From an uncultured Ruminococcus sp. (GTDB lineage Bacteria > Bacillota > Clostridia > Monoglobales > Monoglobaceae), in NCBI GenBank assembly GCA_902760955.1, contig CACWIG010000009.1, positions 1-53,900 on the forward strand: 53,900 nucleotides of DNA, given 5' to 3'. Position numbers and translations under genes: made by a program. The stretch's first letter is position 1. Each line of letters begins with the position of its first letter. Positions 18,853 to 27,689 of this stretch are shown piece by piece. The notes below the pieces were generated by a model that saw only the letters and a program-made list of their open reading frames with translations, was not told where the DNA came from and made no database searches.

Positions 18853-18882
18853 GTATAAAAAATAATGCACAGCCAAATACTT
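18853..18882 (+). promoter_or_regulatory. Candidate sigma-F type promoter of sigG
   Basis: GTATA at 18853-18857 is followed after exactly 15 bases by CCAAATACTT. The Bacillus sigma-F -10 consensus is GGnRAnAMTW; the R, A, A, M, T and W positions match and the leading GG does not. sigG is a classical sigma-F target, which agrees with the position about 33 bases before its start codon. Confidence 0.45.
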
Positions 18883-18915
18883 TAATAAGAGTACAAATCA
18901 ATGGGGAGAAAGCAT

Positions 18916-19686
18916 ATGACAAATAAAGTTGAAATTTGCGGTGTAAACACATCTAAACTGCCTGTTCTTTCTGAGGCTGAAAAAGCGGAACTTTTTGAAA
19001 AAATAAAAAATGGTGACACAGAGGCACGACAAAAATTTATTTATGGAAATCTACGCCTTGTGTTAAGCATATTAAGGCGGTTTAACAACCGAGGCGAAAA
19101 CATAGACGACTTGTTTCAGATAGGCTGTATCGGTCTTATAAAAGCATTGGATAATTTTGATACCTCCCACGAAGTAAAATTTTCCACTTATGCTGTACCT
19201 ATGATAATAGGCGAAATCCGCCGTTACCTGAGAGATAACAGTTCAATTCGCGTAAGCCGTTCCATACGTGATACTGCATATAAGGCACTTGCCGTCAAGG
19301 AGCAGTTGACAGCTAAGAACGGCAAGGAACCTACCATAGACGAAATTGCCAGGGAAATGGATATTCCCCGTGAGGATATCTCAATCGCCTTGGATGCTAT
19401 CTTAGACCCTGTTTCTCTGCAGGAGCCCATATACCACGACAGCGGTGATGCTGTCTTTGTTATGGATCAGATTGCAGATGATAAAAATATAGATGACTCC
19501 TGGCTGGAAAAAATTTCATTAAAAGAGGCAATGAGTAAGCTGTCCGACAGAGAGCGCAACATATTGACCTTACGTTTCTTTAAGGGTAAAACCCAAATGG
19601 AAGTCGCAACGGAAATAGGTATTTCGCAGGCACAGGTGTCACGCCTTGAAAAAAACGCCTTAACGCATATGCGAAAATTTTTGTAA
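18916..19686 (+). CDS. sigG: RNA polymerase sporulation sigma factor sigma-G
   Basis: This 256-residue sigma-70 family factor directs late forespore transcription during endospore formation. The N-terminus NKVEICGVNTSKLPVL is the sigma-G/sigma-F signature. Region 2 includes NLRLVLSILRRFNNRGE and KFSTYAVPMIIGEIRRYLRD; region 4 ends with GKTQMEVATEIGISQAQVSRLEK. I chose the ATG at 18916, which has GGGAGA 7 bases upstream and gives the family-typical MTNKVEICGV start; the ATG at 18901 overlaps that site. spoIIGA and sigE are not upstream here. A repeat element begins 9 bases after the stop codon. Confidence 0.96.
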   Translation: MTNKVEICGVNTSKLPVLSEAEKAELFEKIKNGDTEARQKFIYGNLRLVLSILRRFNNRGENIDDLFQIGCIGLIKALDNFDTSHEVKFSTYAVPMIIGEIRRYLRDNSSIRVSRSIRDTAYKALAVKEQLTAKNGKEPTIDEIAREMDIPREDISIALDAILDPVSLQEPIYHDSGDAVFVMDQIADDKNIDDSWLEKISLKEAMSKLSDRERNILTLRFFKGKTQMEVATEIGISQAQVSRLEKNALTHMRKFL

Positions 19687-19694
19687 TCATAAAA

Positions 19695-19837
19695 AGAGGC
19701 TGTTAAAAAAGTATGCCACAGCGGTTTGTCGGAAACCGCCAAACCCTACATTTGTGTGAAATTTAAGCATCATACAAAATAAATTGTAGGGGACGGCGTC
19801 CCCGACGTCCCGAAAATCACTTTTTTAACAGCCCTCT
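19695..19837. repeat. Inverted-terminus element, copy 2 (143 bp, inverted relative to copy 1)
   Basis: Termini AGAGGCTGTTAAAAAAGTA (19695-19713) and ACTTTTTTAACAGCCCTCT (19819-19837) are inverted repeats with one extra C in the right arm. The reverse complement of this copy aligns with copy 1 through the CGGGACGTCGGGGACG module and the CGACAAACCGCT segment. It lies 9 bases after the sigG stop, and its right end abuts the IS1182-like remnant exactly. Confidence 0.85.
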
Positions 19838-20228
19838 GAGTGTCTCCTTGCGTAAAAGGATGTTGGCACAAAGGATTGTATAAAGACAGTAACCAAGCAT
19901 ATATGGTATGATTACATAGAACTTGCAGAGGATATTCGGCAAACACCCAAATATGCAGATTTATATAAATTACGAAAAGAAAAAATCGAGAGAGTGTTTG
20001 CAGATGCAAAAGAAAAACACGCAATGAGATACACTCCATACACAGGTCTTGCACAGGTAACAAACTGGGTAAGGCTTAAGTTTGCAACAATGAATTTGAA
20101 AAAACTGTCAAAATGGAAATGGAAGAGGAACAATACCCCTTCCAAATTAGTTGTTTTGATTGTATATTTAATAAATATGAAGAAGAACCCGATTTTTGCT
20201 TGATGTAAAATCGGGTTCTTCGACAGTC
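19838..20228 (+). pseudogene. 3' remnant of an IS1182-family insertion sequence
   Basis: One frame reads continuously from about 19853 to 20203 as the C-terminal end of an IS1182-family transposase: TKDCIKTVTKHIWYDY, then the strongly conserved IERVFADAKEKHAMRYTPY and GLAQVTNWVRLKFATMNLKK, ending NPIFA. A stop lies at the left edge of the remnant, and more than two thirds of the usual transposase is missing. After the frame comes a 15-bp stem (GAAGAACCCGATTTT at 20182 with its complement ending 20221) and CGACAGTC, resembling the terminal region of such elements. No other IS end is present. It is dead and cannot move on its own. Confidence 0.82.
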
Positions 20229-20258
20229 CGAAGGTTTATCTTTGCAATAAATTAAATA

Positions 20259-20681
20259 TTATTCGCAATCACAACCGCAGTCGCAACCACAATCACATTC
20301 GTCAAAGTCAAGCTCTATAACTTCGCCGCAATCAGGGCAAACAAAATCACCTGATACCATATCGTCGATATCTTCATCAGTAAAGTCGATTTCTGCACCG
20401 CACTTGTCGCAAACAATAGTATATAAATCTTCATCGTCGCAATCGCAATCATAATCATCTGCATAAATCTCGTCGCCCATTATCTCAATAACGTCCTCAA
20501 TCTCATCAATCTTATCAGCAACAAAAGCCTGCTCATCATCAAGAGCCTCAAGTTCGTCTGACATATCGCAAACGAGGTCAATAAGTTCGTTTATGAGTTT
20601 TCCTTCAGCCTTTTCAGTATCAAGATTAAGTCCGTCTGCTAAACCTTTGAGGTAAGAAGCACGGTTTGTAAGTTCTGACAT
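20259..20681 (-). CDS. CD1247-type zinc-ribbon protein with a Cys/Asp tail
   Basis: This 140-residue acidic protein resembles the clostridial family with a CD1247-type N-terminal domain: RASYLKGLADGLNLDTEKAEGKL followed by a predicted helix with many Asp/Glu. A four-cysteine zinc ribbon follows (CDKCG near 99 and CPDCG near 121). Two additions are unusual: a CDCDD stretch before the ribbon and a C-terminal tail with six alternating cysteines (ECDCGCDCGCDCE). The function of the family is unknown. The start at 20681 has GGAG 6 bases upstream. The initiation segment is duplicated 175 bases further upstream. It lies downstream of efp on the same strand. Confidence 0.75.
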   Translation of the reverse strand: MSELTNRASYLKGLADGLNLDTEKAEGKLINELIDLVCDMSDELEALDDEQAFVADKIDEIEDVIEIMGDEIYADDYDCDCDDEDLYTIVCDKCGAEIDFTDEDIDDMVSGDFVCPDCGEVIELDFDECDCGCDCGCDCE

Positions 20682-20922
20682 AATAATCTCCATTCCGCCG
20701 CCCTGCGTCGGCATAAATAATAATTAAATTTCTCTTATCCGCAGGGCAAGGAATGATAAGAGATTATTGCGCCCATGTGCGTTTCCGACCAAAGGGAGGA
20801 AAATTTCGCACGGGCAATTAAATCCGCCGGAGGCATAACGTGAAAGGAACTTTCACGTTATTCTCCATTCCGCCGTCCTGCATCGGCATAAATTATTTAA
20901 GCAGGTTAATATACAACAGATA
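20682..20922 (-). repeat. Structured spacer with duplicated initiation segment and three hairpins
   Basis: A 35-base segment containing the ribosome binding site of the downstream gene (20687-20721) recurs at 20862-20896 with three mismatches. Between the copies are three inverted repeats: TCTCTTATC (20731-20739 with 20755-20763), GTGCG within GCCC...GGGC (20771-20781 with 20807-20815), and a perfect 12-bp stem ATAACGTGAAAG (20835-20846 with 20850-20861). Behind the upstream copy, at the same 6-base spacing from GGAG, a GTG opens a 12-codon frame (20856-20818). No larger gene is present. Confidence 0.6.
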
Positions 20923-21480
20923 CTAAACTCTTGCGAGATATTCACCTGTTCTTGTGTCAATACGGATAACGTCACCCTCGTTGACAAACATAGGAACTGT
21001 AATAACAGCACCGCTCTCTACCTTAGCGGGTTTTGTAACATTAGTAGCGGTATTACCCTTAACACCAGGCTCGGTTTCTACAACCTTAAGTTCAACATTT
21101 GTAGGAGGCTCTACAGCAAATACATTTCCTTTATAAGAAAGAATTTTAACTGTCATATTCTCCATAATGAACTTAAGAGCATCGCCCAACTGCTCCTCAC
21201 TGAGAGGTGTCTGCTCATATGTTTCTTGGTCCATAAAGTAGTAAAGACCGCCATCTTCGTAAAGATATTCCATTTCCTTACGCTCGATACGAGCCTGCTC
21301 TACCTTTTCGGTTGGGTTAAATGTACGTTCAACAACGGCACCTGAGATGACATTCTTCATCTTTGTTCTGACAAAAGCCGCACCCTTTCCAGGTTTAACG
21401 TGCTGAAACTCAACAACCTGATATACGTTTCCTTCAAACTCAAAAGTGAGTCCGTTTCTAAAATCACCTGCACTTATCAT
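20923..21480 (-). CDS. efp: Translation elongation factor P
   Basis: EF-P relieves ribosome stalling at proline runs. This 185-residue protein has the three-domain layout: [43 protein letters not shown] in domain I (the modified or exposed loop residue lies in KPGKGAAF), a central domain, and the C-terminal [17 protein letters not shown]. The start at 21480 follows GGAGG at 9 bases and gives the standard family N-terminus; a further in-frame ATG at 21510 adds 10 residues not seen in the family. It lies upstream of the zinc-ribbon gene. Confidence 0.97.
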   Translation of the reverse strand: MISAGDFRNGLTFEFEGNVYQVVEFQHVKPGKGAAFVRTKMKNVISGAVVERTFNPTEKVEQARIERKEMEYLYEDGGLYYFMDQETYEQTPLSEEQLGDALKFIMENMTVKILSYKGNVFAVEPPTNVELKVVETEPGVKGNTATNVTKPAKVESGAVITVPMFVNEGDVIRIDTRTGEYLARV

Positions 21481-21525
21481 CGGTGAAAACCTCCTTAAGT
21501 TTTTATCCATAATTAGTTATTTAAT

Positions 21526-21554
21526 ATTGTATACTAAAAATTCAAAAAAATCAA
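21526..21554 (-). promoter_or_regulatory. Probable promoter of efp
   Basis: On the minus strand TTGATT (21549-21554) and TACAAT (21526-21531) are 17 bases apart, about 45 bases before the efp start. Both boxes deviate from consensus by one or two bases. Confidence 0.45.
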
Positions 21555-21650
21555 GTCTTTTTTATCCTTATGTTGTGTTTTATGTCAATTATATTGAAAA
21601 ACAGCATAATATTTGACCAAAATCAAAAAATATGTTATATTTAAAAAGCA

Positions 21651-21835
21651 ATCCCTCAGTCAGCTAACGCTGACAGCTCCCTTTAGGCAAGGGAGCCTTC
21701 GAGATACAAATTCGGCAGGAGCAAGCCCCTGCCCTACAATATGGAATGCAAAATTCAAAATAATTTTTTTATTGCAGTTGGGCTTTTCGGGCGATTCGTG
21801 AATCGCCCCTACAATTATGCAAGGGAGCCTGAAAT
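21651..21835. repeat. Mosaic of dispersed palindromic repeats
   Basis: Several modules are joined: GTCAGC-TAAC-GCTGAC (near 21660), GCTCCCTT/AAGGGAGC (near 21677-21695), GGCAGG...CCTGCC followed by CTACAAT (near 21713-21739), and a perfect GGGCGATTC-GT-GAATCGCCC (21789-21808) followed by CTACAATTAT. Related modules occur near 27630, 29100, 39760 and 45900. Apart from the efp promoter, the 377-base stretch between efp and the flavoprotein start holds nothing else I can support. This mosaic is its main content. Confidence 0.75.
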
Positions 21836-21857
21836 AAACACAGAAAGAATGAATATT

Positions 21858-23087
21858 ATGAACAAAACAATTATTGTTATCGGCGGAGGTGCCGCAGGAA
21901 TGATGGCGGCAGGCACAGCCGCCGAGAGAGGCATAAATGTTAAATTAATAGAGAAAAACAACCGCCTTGGCAGAAAGATAATGATTACGGGAAAGGGCAG
22001 ATGTAATTTAACCAACGCCTGCGACGACGTTAACACATTACTTAAAAATGTAGTGACCAACAGCCGTTTTTTATATAGTGCCTTTTACAATTTTGACAAC
22101 TTTCAAACCATATCCTTTTTTGAAAATCTCGGCGTAAAAACTAAGATTGAAAGGGGAGAACGTGTCTTTCCCGACTCCGATAAAAGCTCTGACATTGTAG
22201 ATGCTATGCGTAAATATCTTATAGATAACAATGTGGAAATCATAAACGATACAGTTGATGAGATAGTTGCTGACTCTGCGGCAGTCACGGGTGTCAGATG
22301 CTCCAAACGCGGTTTTATCAGTGGAGATAGTGTCATTCTTGCCACAGGCGGAATTTCATATCCTGCCACAGGCTCCACAGGTGACGGCTATACCTTTGCC
22401 GAAGATTTAGGCCACACAATTGTTGACCTGCGTCCCTCACTTGTACCCCTCACTGTTTCAGAGGATTGGTGCGGTGAGCTTTCGGGACTTACACTTAAAA
22501 ATATTGCCATCACAGTAAATAACAAAAATGGCAAAAAGATATATTCGGACTTTGGCGAAATGATGTTTGCTCATTTTGGAATAACAGGACCTGTTATTTT
22601 AAGTGCAAGTGCATATTTAAAAAATATGGCAACAGACAGCTACACCATAACTCTCGACTTAAAGCCTGCACTTAACGAAAAACAGCTTGACGAGAGAATT
22701 TTACGTGATTTTGCTCAGTATCAGAACAAGGACTTAATAAACGCTTTGGATATGTTATTGCCTAAAGCCTTAATTCCTGTTGTGATAAGACTTGCAGAGA
22801 TAGAACCCCACAAAAAAGTAAACTCCGTCACCCATCAGGAAAGAATGCGGCTTACGGAGCTTATGAAAAATATTCAATTACACGTGACAGGTTTTTGTCC
22901 GCCTGAGCAGGCAATAATCACATCGGGAGGTATTAACGTCAAAGAGATTAATCCCTCAACAATGGAGTCTAAAATTATAAGAGGTCTGTTTTTCGCAGGC
23001 GAAATCATAGACGTTGATGCACTGACAGGAGGCTTTAACCTACAAATAGCGTTTTCTACGGGCCGCCTTGCGGGCACTTTCTGCTGA
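21858..23087 (+). CDS. HI0933/YhiN-family FAD-dependent flavoprotein
   Basis: This 409-residue protein belongs to the BaiN/HI0933 flavoprotein family. The N-terminal dinucleotide motif is VIGGGAAGMMAAGTAAERG. It is followed by RLGRKIMITGKGRCNLTN (the family signature) and ATGGISYPATGSTGDGYTFA, and it ends with ITSGGINVKEI and FFAGEIIDVDALTGGFNLQIAFSTGRLAG. The physiological substrate of these enzymes is mostly unknown; one member reduces bile-acid intermediates. I start at the ATG at 21858 (weak AGAAAG upstream); earlier in-frame codons lie in the repeat mosaic. Its last 48 bases overlap the convergent acyltransferase gene. Confidence 0.9.
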   Translation: MNKTIIVIGGGAAGMMAAGTAAERGINVKLIEKNNRLGRKIMITGKGRCNLTNACDDVNTLLKNVVTNSRFLYSAFYNFDNFQTISFFENLGVKTKIERGERVFPDSDKSSDIVDAMRKYLIDNNVEIINDTVDEIVADSAAVTGVRCSKRGFISGDSVILATGGISYPATGSTGDGYTFAEDLGHTIVDLRPSLVPLTVSEDWCGELSGLTLKNIAITVNNKNGKKIYSDFGEMMFAHFGITGPVILSASAYLKNMATDSYTITLDLKPALNEKQLDERILRDFAQYQNKDLINALDMLLPKALIPVVIRLAEIEPHKKVNSVTHQERMRLTELMKNIQLHVTGFCPPEQAIITSGGINVKEINPSTMESKIIRGLFFAGEIIDVDALTGGFNLQIAFSTGRLAGTFC

Positions 23088-24230
23088 TCTTCTTCTGTGC
23101 TTCATACGTATATTGTTTTGAATAGTTGCCTCAATTACGCAAAATACAATTGAAAATACATATGTTATACCTGCCGATATCCAAAATCTTGTCATAATTC
23201 CTTCGATATCGGCTTGTTTCATATAATGATACACAATTGTTATCACAAGACAATGTATCAGATATATATCATAGGATGCATTTGCAATACTTGACAGAAA
23301 ACCCTTTCCTCTCTTTTCAAGAGATATGGTAAGGTTGTTTACATAAATATAAAAGCCAAATATTGCAAACAAACAGAACAGAACAACAATGACAGGCTCA
23401 TAGGTATATCTTATAATTCCGCACAGCTTCATATAAGATAATATACAATGGGCAACGGTGAGCAACAACCAACCAATATACAAAACAGGCTTAGCTGTAT
23501 CTATGGTTTCGTTGAACTTATCGTAATTCATTCCTATATACATACCGCTTACCCAAAATACAAGGTATGATGTAAATGACTTGTTTGTATATGTGGCAAG
23601 CTGAACAAGGTTGTTCAGAGTATCATAATCCCTCAAAGGATTGTCAAAAGGCAGATTGACAGAGCCTGCCCAGCCTAAAACCGAAGCGGCAATCTGCGGA
23701 AAATACAGACGCGACAGAATGGTTACTAAAAATGATAACACAATCATAACTATCGCAAATATATTTGACTTTACTTTGCCTATCAGTACCCACAAGGGCA
23801 TTAAAATATAAAACTGAACAATCAATATAACAAAGTAGAACTGCGCCGAAATATCGCCTGTGAGTATATAACTTCCTAATTGTTTTAACTCAAACTTCTC
23901 GTAGCCTTCCAGCTTTAACACAAACACAAATACAAGATAATAAATCAACACAGCAATAATATACGGAACATAAATCTTAAGCAGACGTCCCAACAGAAAT
24001 TTGGGATAGTTCAGCTTTCTGTCGCCGTAATTGTAAAAAAGCTTTATGGCACTTGTAAAAACAAAACCTGGAACAGCAAATGTAATCATTTTAGTAATGC
24101 TCATAAACGCTATTGAAGAAAAGCTCCATCTGGTGAACTGTTCCACGCCCTCAGACATAAGGTGTATTGTTATTACAAACATACACATAAAAAATTCATA
24201 AACCGATATCTCTGTAATTTTTCTTTTCAT
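23040..24230 (-). CDS. Acyltransferase-3 family membrane protein
   Basis: This 396-residue integral membrane protein has about ten predicted helices and an acyltransferase-3 (OafA/WecH-like) pattern: an early VYEFFMCMFVITIHLMSEG with the family's conserved histidine, then basic and aromatic loops (LLGRLLKIYVPYI, AQFYFVILIVQFYILMP). It ends in an Arg/Lys-rich tail. Such proteins O-acetylate surface polysaccharides or wall polymers. The substrate cannot be told. It overlaps the 3' end of the flavoprotein gene and stands alone on this strand. Confidence 0.85.
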   Translation of the reverse strand: MKRKITEISVYEFFMCMFVITIHLMSEGVEQFTRWSFSSIAFMSITKMITFAVPGFVFTSAIKLFYNYGDRKLNYPKFLLGRLLKIYVPYIIAVLIYYLVFVFVLKLEGYEKFELKQLGSYILTGDISAQFYFVILIVQFYILMPLWVLIGKVKSNIFAIVMIVLSFLVTILSRLYFPQIAASVLGWAGSVNLPFDNPLRDYDTLNNLVQLATYTNKSFTSYLVFWVSGMYIGMNYDKFNETIDTAKPVLYIGWLLLTVAHCILSYMKLCGIIRYTYEPVIVVLFCLFAIFGFYIYVNNLTISLEKRGKGFLSSIANASYDIYLIHCLVITIVYHYMKQADIEGIMTRFWISAGITYVFSIVFCVIEATIQNNIRMKHRRRSAESARKAARRKRYL

Positions 24231-24373
24231 TTTTAACTCTCTCTGTATATATTTTCTTTCATATTTTACTAATTCTACAATAAAAAAACAAATATGTCAA
24301 CGGAAATTATGCAGGCTATCTTTTTTGAGGTAAATTGTAACACAAATGTAATATTTCTTTTTTTGATTTACTC

Positions 24374-24402
24374 TTGATAAATTGTATATATTGTGATATT
24401 AT
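24374..24402 (+). promoter_or_regulatory. Sigma-A type promoter for pflB
   Basis: TTGATA (24374-24379) and TATTAT (24397-24402) are separated by 17 bases, about 58 bases upstream of the pflB start. The rest of the 229-base spacer between the acyltransferase and pflB is AT-rich without further recognisable structure. Confidence 0.65.
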
Positions 24403-24459
24403 TTCAATGCAGATACAATATAATGTATTACATTAAAATAATTAAACGGAGGTACAGCT

Positions 24460-26694
24460 ATGTCAAACAACGCATGGGAAGGCTTTAAAACAGGAAAATG
24501 GTGTGATACTGTAGATGTATCAGACTTTATCAAACTCAACTATACACCATATACAGGTGACGAGAGCTTCCTTGCTTCACCAACGGAGAAAACAAAAAAA
24601 GTGCATAGCAAGATTAACAGTCTTGTGCTTGAGGAGCTTCAAAAGGGAGTTCTTGATGTAGAAACAGAAATATTTTCAGGCATTGACAATTTTGATGCAG
24701 GTTATATAGATAAGGAGAACGAAACAATAGTAGGCTTGCAGACAGATGCACCCCTTAAGAGAATTGTCAATCCTTATGGCGGTATGAGAATGGTCAATCA
24801 GGCACTTGAATCATACAATTATCAGCTTGACCCTGAACGCAAAAAAGATTTTATGGAGTTCAGAAAAACACATAATGATGGTGTATTTGATGCATATACT
24901 TCAGATATGCGCCACGCGAGAACTGTCGGTCTTATGACAGGCTTGCCTGATGCTTACGGCAGAGGCAGAATTATTGGCGATTACCGCAGGATTGCACTCT
25001 ACGGCGTTGATAATCTTATAGAGCAAAAACAGGCAGATTTCAACGAGAGAGAAAATCTCCCTGCAAGCGAGAGCGTTATCCGCACCCGTGAGGAAATTCG
25101 TATGCAGATACGCGCCCTCAATGAGATAAAGTCAATGGCAATGAAATATGGCGTAGATATTTCTCAGCCTGCACAGACAGCTAAAGAGGCGATACAGTTC
25201 ACCTACTTCGGCTATCTTGCCGCAGTAAAGGAAAACAACGGTGCCGCAATGTCCTTCGGCAGAAACTCCACATTCTTTGATATCTATATTGAAAGAGATA
25301 TGAGCAAGGGCATACTTGATGAAGAAGCTGCTCAAGAGCTTATTGACCAGCTTGTTCTTAAGCTGAGAATAGTCCGCCACTTGCGTACACCTGAATATAA
25401 CGAACTATTTTCGGGCGATCCAACTTGGGTTACTGAGTCAATCGGCGGTATGGCTGAGGATGGCAGAACACTTGTTACAAAATCTTCCTACAGATTTTTG
25501 CATACACTCACCAACCTCGACCCTGCTCCCGAACCGAATATGACAGTTCTTTGGAGCACCTCTTTGCCTGAGAATTTTAAGAAATATTGTGCAAAGGTCA
25601 GTATCAAAACAGACTCCGTTCAATATGAGAACGACGACTGTATGCGTCCTATATACGGTGATGATTATGCAATAGCTTGCTGTGTTTCAGCAATGGAAAT
25701 CGGACGCAGAATGCAGTTCTTCGGTGCGAGAGTCAACCTTGCCAAAACTCTTCTTATGTCTATCAATGATGGTATTGATGAAAAGAAGGGCATAAAAGTT
25801 CTTAAAAACACAGCTCCTATGAATGACGAGGTTTTAGACTTTGACAAGGTAAAAGATGCATATTTTAAATGTATGGAAGAAGTTGCTGAGTTATACGTAA
25901 ACACAATGAATACTATTCATTATATGCACGATAAATATGCTTACGAGGCAGGCCAGATGGCACTTCACGATACAGACGTAAAACGCTTTATGGCATTTGG
26001 TGTGGCAGGACTTTCAGTTGTTGCTGACTCCCTCTCTGCTATCAAATATGCATCTGTTAAGCCAATTAGAAACGAAGATGGTATTGCCGTTGACTTTGAG
26101 ATAGAAGGCGACTTCCCCAAATACGGAAATGATGACGACAGAGTTGACAGCATAGCTGTTGAGGTTTTAAACAAATTCAGTTCCGAGCTTAAAAAACACC
26201 CGACTTACAGAGATGCAGAACATACATTGTCTGTACTTACCATTACATCAAATGTGGTATACGGCAAAAAGACAGGTTCTACCCCTGACGGAAGAAAAGC
26301 AGGTCAGCCTCTCGCCCCAGGTGCTAATCCTATGCACGGCAGAGATGCAAGTGGCGCTCTTGCATCTCTTAACTCTGTTGCAAAAATTCCATACAGAGCT
26401 TGCTGTCAAGACGGAATTTCAAACACGTTTTCTATTATCCCCGACGCTCTCGGTAAGGATATGGATATGCGTGTAAATAATCTTGTATCTATACTTGACG
26501 GATACTTTGTACAGGGTGCATTCCATCTGAATGTAAATGTTTTAAACAGAGCAACTCTTGAAGACGCAATGGAACATCCCGAAAAATATCCTACGCTTAC
26601 AATCAGAATTTCAGGATACGCAGTCAACTTTAACCGCTTAACCAGAGAACAACAGTTAGAAGTTATCTCACGTACTTTCCATCAAAGTATGTAA
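24460..26694 (+). CDS. pflB: Formate C-acetyltransferase (pyruvate formate-lyase)
   Basis: This glycyl-radical enzyme splits pyruvate with CoA into acetyl-CoA and formate under anaerobic conditions. The 744-residue length is normal. The adjacent catalytic cysteines C407 and C408 lie in [13 protein letters not shown], and the radical glycine G719 lies in [17 protein letters not shown], with the conserved [17 protein letters not shown] in the last third. The start follows CGGAGG. The activating enzyme gene (pflA), usually adjacent, is not here; the next gene is a membrane protein 23 bases downstream, probably co-transcribed. Confidence 0.97.
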   Translation: MSNNAWEGFKTGKWCDTVDVSDFIKLNYTPYTGDESFLASPTEKTKKVHSKINSLVLEELQKGVLDVETEIFSGIDNFDAGYIDKENETIVGLQTDAPLKRIVNPYGGMRMVNQALESYNYQLDPERKKDFMEFRKTHNDGVFDAYTSDMRHARTVGLMTGLPDAYGRGRIIGDYRRIALYGVDNLIEQKQADFNERENLPASESVIRTREEIRMQIRALNEIKSMAMKYGVDISQPAQTAKEAIQFTYFGYLAAVKENNGAAMSFGRNSTFFDIYIERDMSKGILDEEAAQELIDQLVLKLRIVRHLRTPEYNELFSGDPTWVTESIGGMAEDGRTLVTKSSYRFLHTLTNLDPAPEPNMTVLWSTSLPENFKKYCAKVSIKTDSVQYENDDCMRPIYGDDYAIACCVSAMEIGRRMQFFGARVNLAKTLLMSINDGIDEKKGIKVLKNTAPMNDEVLDFDKVKDAYFKCMEEVAELYVNTMNTIHYMHDKYAYEAGQMALHDTDVKRFMAFGVAGLSVVADSLSAIKYASVKPIRNEDGIAVDFEIEGDFPKYGNDDDRVDSIAVEVLNKFSSELKKHPTYRDAEHTLSVLTITSNVVYGKKTGSTPDGRKAGQPLAPGANPMHGRDASGALASLNSVAKIPYRACCQDGISNTFSIIPDALGKDMDMRVNNLVSILDGYFVQGAFHLNVNVLNRATLEDAMEHPEKYPTLTIRISGYAVNFNRLTREQQLEVISRTFHQSM

Positions 26695-26717
26695 ATCTTA
26701 AGTAAAAAGGTGATAAT

Positions 26718-27614
26718 ATGTCTAATACATCCGACCAGAATAACAGGAGTGGCATTAAAAAAAGGTTACGTGCTTACAAACACGAGAACTTCAAGAAAAA
26801 GAAAAATCGAATTACCTCAATAATATACTATATACTGACATTTTTGGTAATTGGAGCATTGGTATTACAGACAATTGAGGGAAATTACGAAAACTGCTTC
26901 ACCTGTGCCTTGACCCTTGTTTTGTTCCTTATTCCGAACTTTGTGGAAACAAGGCTTAAGATTACCTTGCCTCAAACCCTGGAAGTAATTATAATATTAT
27001 TCATATTTGCGGCAGAGATGTTGGGTGAGATAAACGCCTTTTATTTAAAGCTACCCTGGTGGGATACAATGCTCCACACCTTAAACGGCTTTCTGATGGC
27101 GGCAATCGGTTTTTCTATGGTTGATATACTGAACAAAAATGACCGATTTAAGTTTCAATTATCACCTTTGTTTGTAGCCATAGTCGCATTCTGCTTTTCA
27201 ATGACAATCGGCGTGTTGTGGGAATTTTTTGAACACTTTGCCGATATAATCACTCTGACAGATATGCAAAAGGATACTGTCGTTTCTGCCATATCAAGTG
27301 TGGACTTAAACCCTGCAGGTAAGAATGTCGCCTATACCATCAGCGGTATAGAAAATGTTATCGTTGAGGGCAACAATCTTATGCTAAACGGTCAGGCTGT
27401 GGATGGCGGTCAATATCCATTGAATGTCGGCGGTTACCTTGATATAGGTCTGATGGACACAATGAAGGATATGTTCGTCAACTTTATCGGTGCGGTTGTC
27501 TTCTCTGTTCTCGGCTACTTTTACGTTAAAACACGTGGCAAAGGCAATTTTATTAAGCGCTTTATCCCCACAATGAGTAACAATATAAATACTGAAGACG
27601 GCAATAAAGAATAA
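26718..27614 (+). CDS. Integral membrane protein, YjdF/DUF2238-like
   Basis: This 298-residue protein has a basic N-terminus (KKRLRAYKHENFKKKKNR) and about six membrane helices. The motifs WWDTMLHTLNGFLMAAIGF near 115-133 and GVLWEFFEHFAD near 171-182 resemble the conserved D-x-x-LH and WE-x-x-E features of YjdF/DUF2238-type membrane proteins. A polar loop of about 60 residues lies before the last helix. The role is unknown. It follows pflB by 23 bases with its own AAAGGTGA site, so it is probably co-expressed with pyruvate formate-lyase. The family link is moderate because only short motifs support it. Confidence 0.65.
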   Translation: MSNTSDQNNRSGIKKRLRAYKHENFKKKKNRITSIIYYILTFLVIGALVLQTIEGNYENCFTCALTLVLFLIPNFVETRLKITLPQTLEVIIILFIFAAEMLGEINAFYLKLPWWDTMLHTLNGFLMAAIGFSMVDILNKNDRFKFQLSPLFVAIVAFCFSMTIGVLWEFFEHFADIITLTDMQKDTVVSAISSVDLNPAGKNVAYTISGIENVIVEGNNLMLNGQAVDGGQYPLNVGGYLDIGLMDTMKDMFVNFIGAVVFSVLGYFYVKTRGKGNFIKRFIPTMSNNINTEDGNKE

Positions 27615-27625
27615 GTATTTGCACT

Positions 27626-27652
27626 TCGGCTCCCTTTACACAAGGGAGCCGA
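27626..27652 (+). terminator. Terminator-like hairpin after the pflB unit
   Basis: TCGGCTCCCTT-TACAC-AAGGGAGCCGA forms an 11-bp perfect stem 12 bases after the stop codon. It is followed by a short T-containing stretch (ATTTGTTG), not a strong U-run. The GGCTCCCTT module also appears in the repeat mosaic near 21680. Confidence 0.6.
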
Positions 27653-27689
27653 ATTTGTTGGCTACTATATTCCATAACGCATACTGTCA

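Noticed and set aside
19994..20203. Stand-alone 69-codon gene after sigG
   Set aside because: It is the C-terminal end of an IS1182-type transposase; the homology continues upstream of any start codon.
24391..24408. Rex-like operator (TTGTGA...TTTCAA) overlapping the pflB -10 region
   Set aside because: Only the left half fits; the right half differs from TCACAA and the spacing is off by one, so it is not supported.
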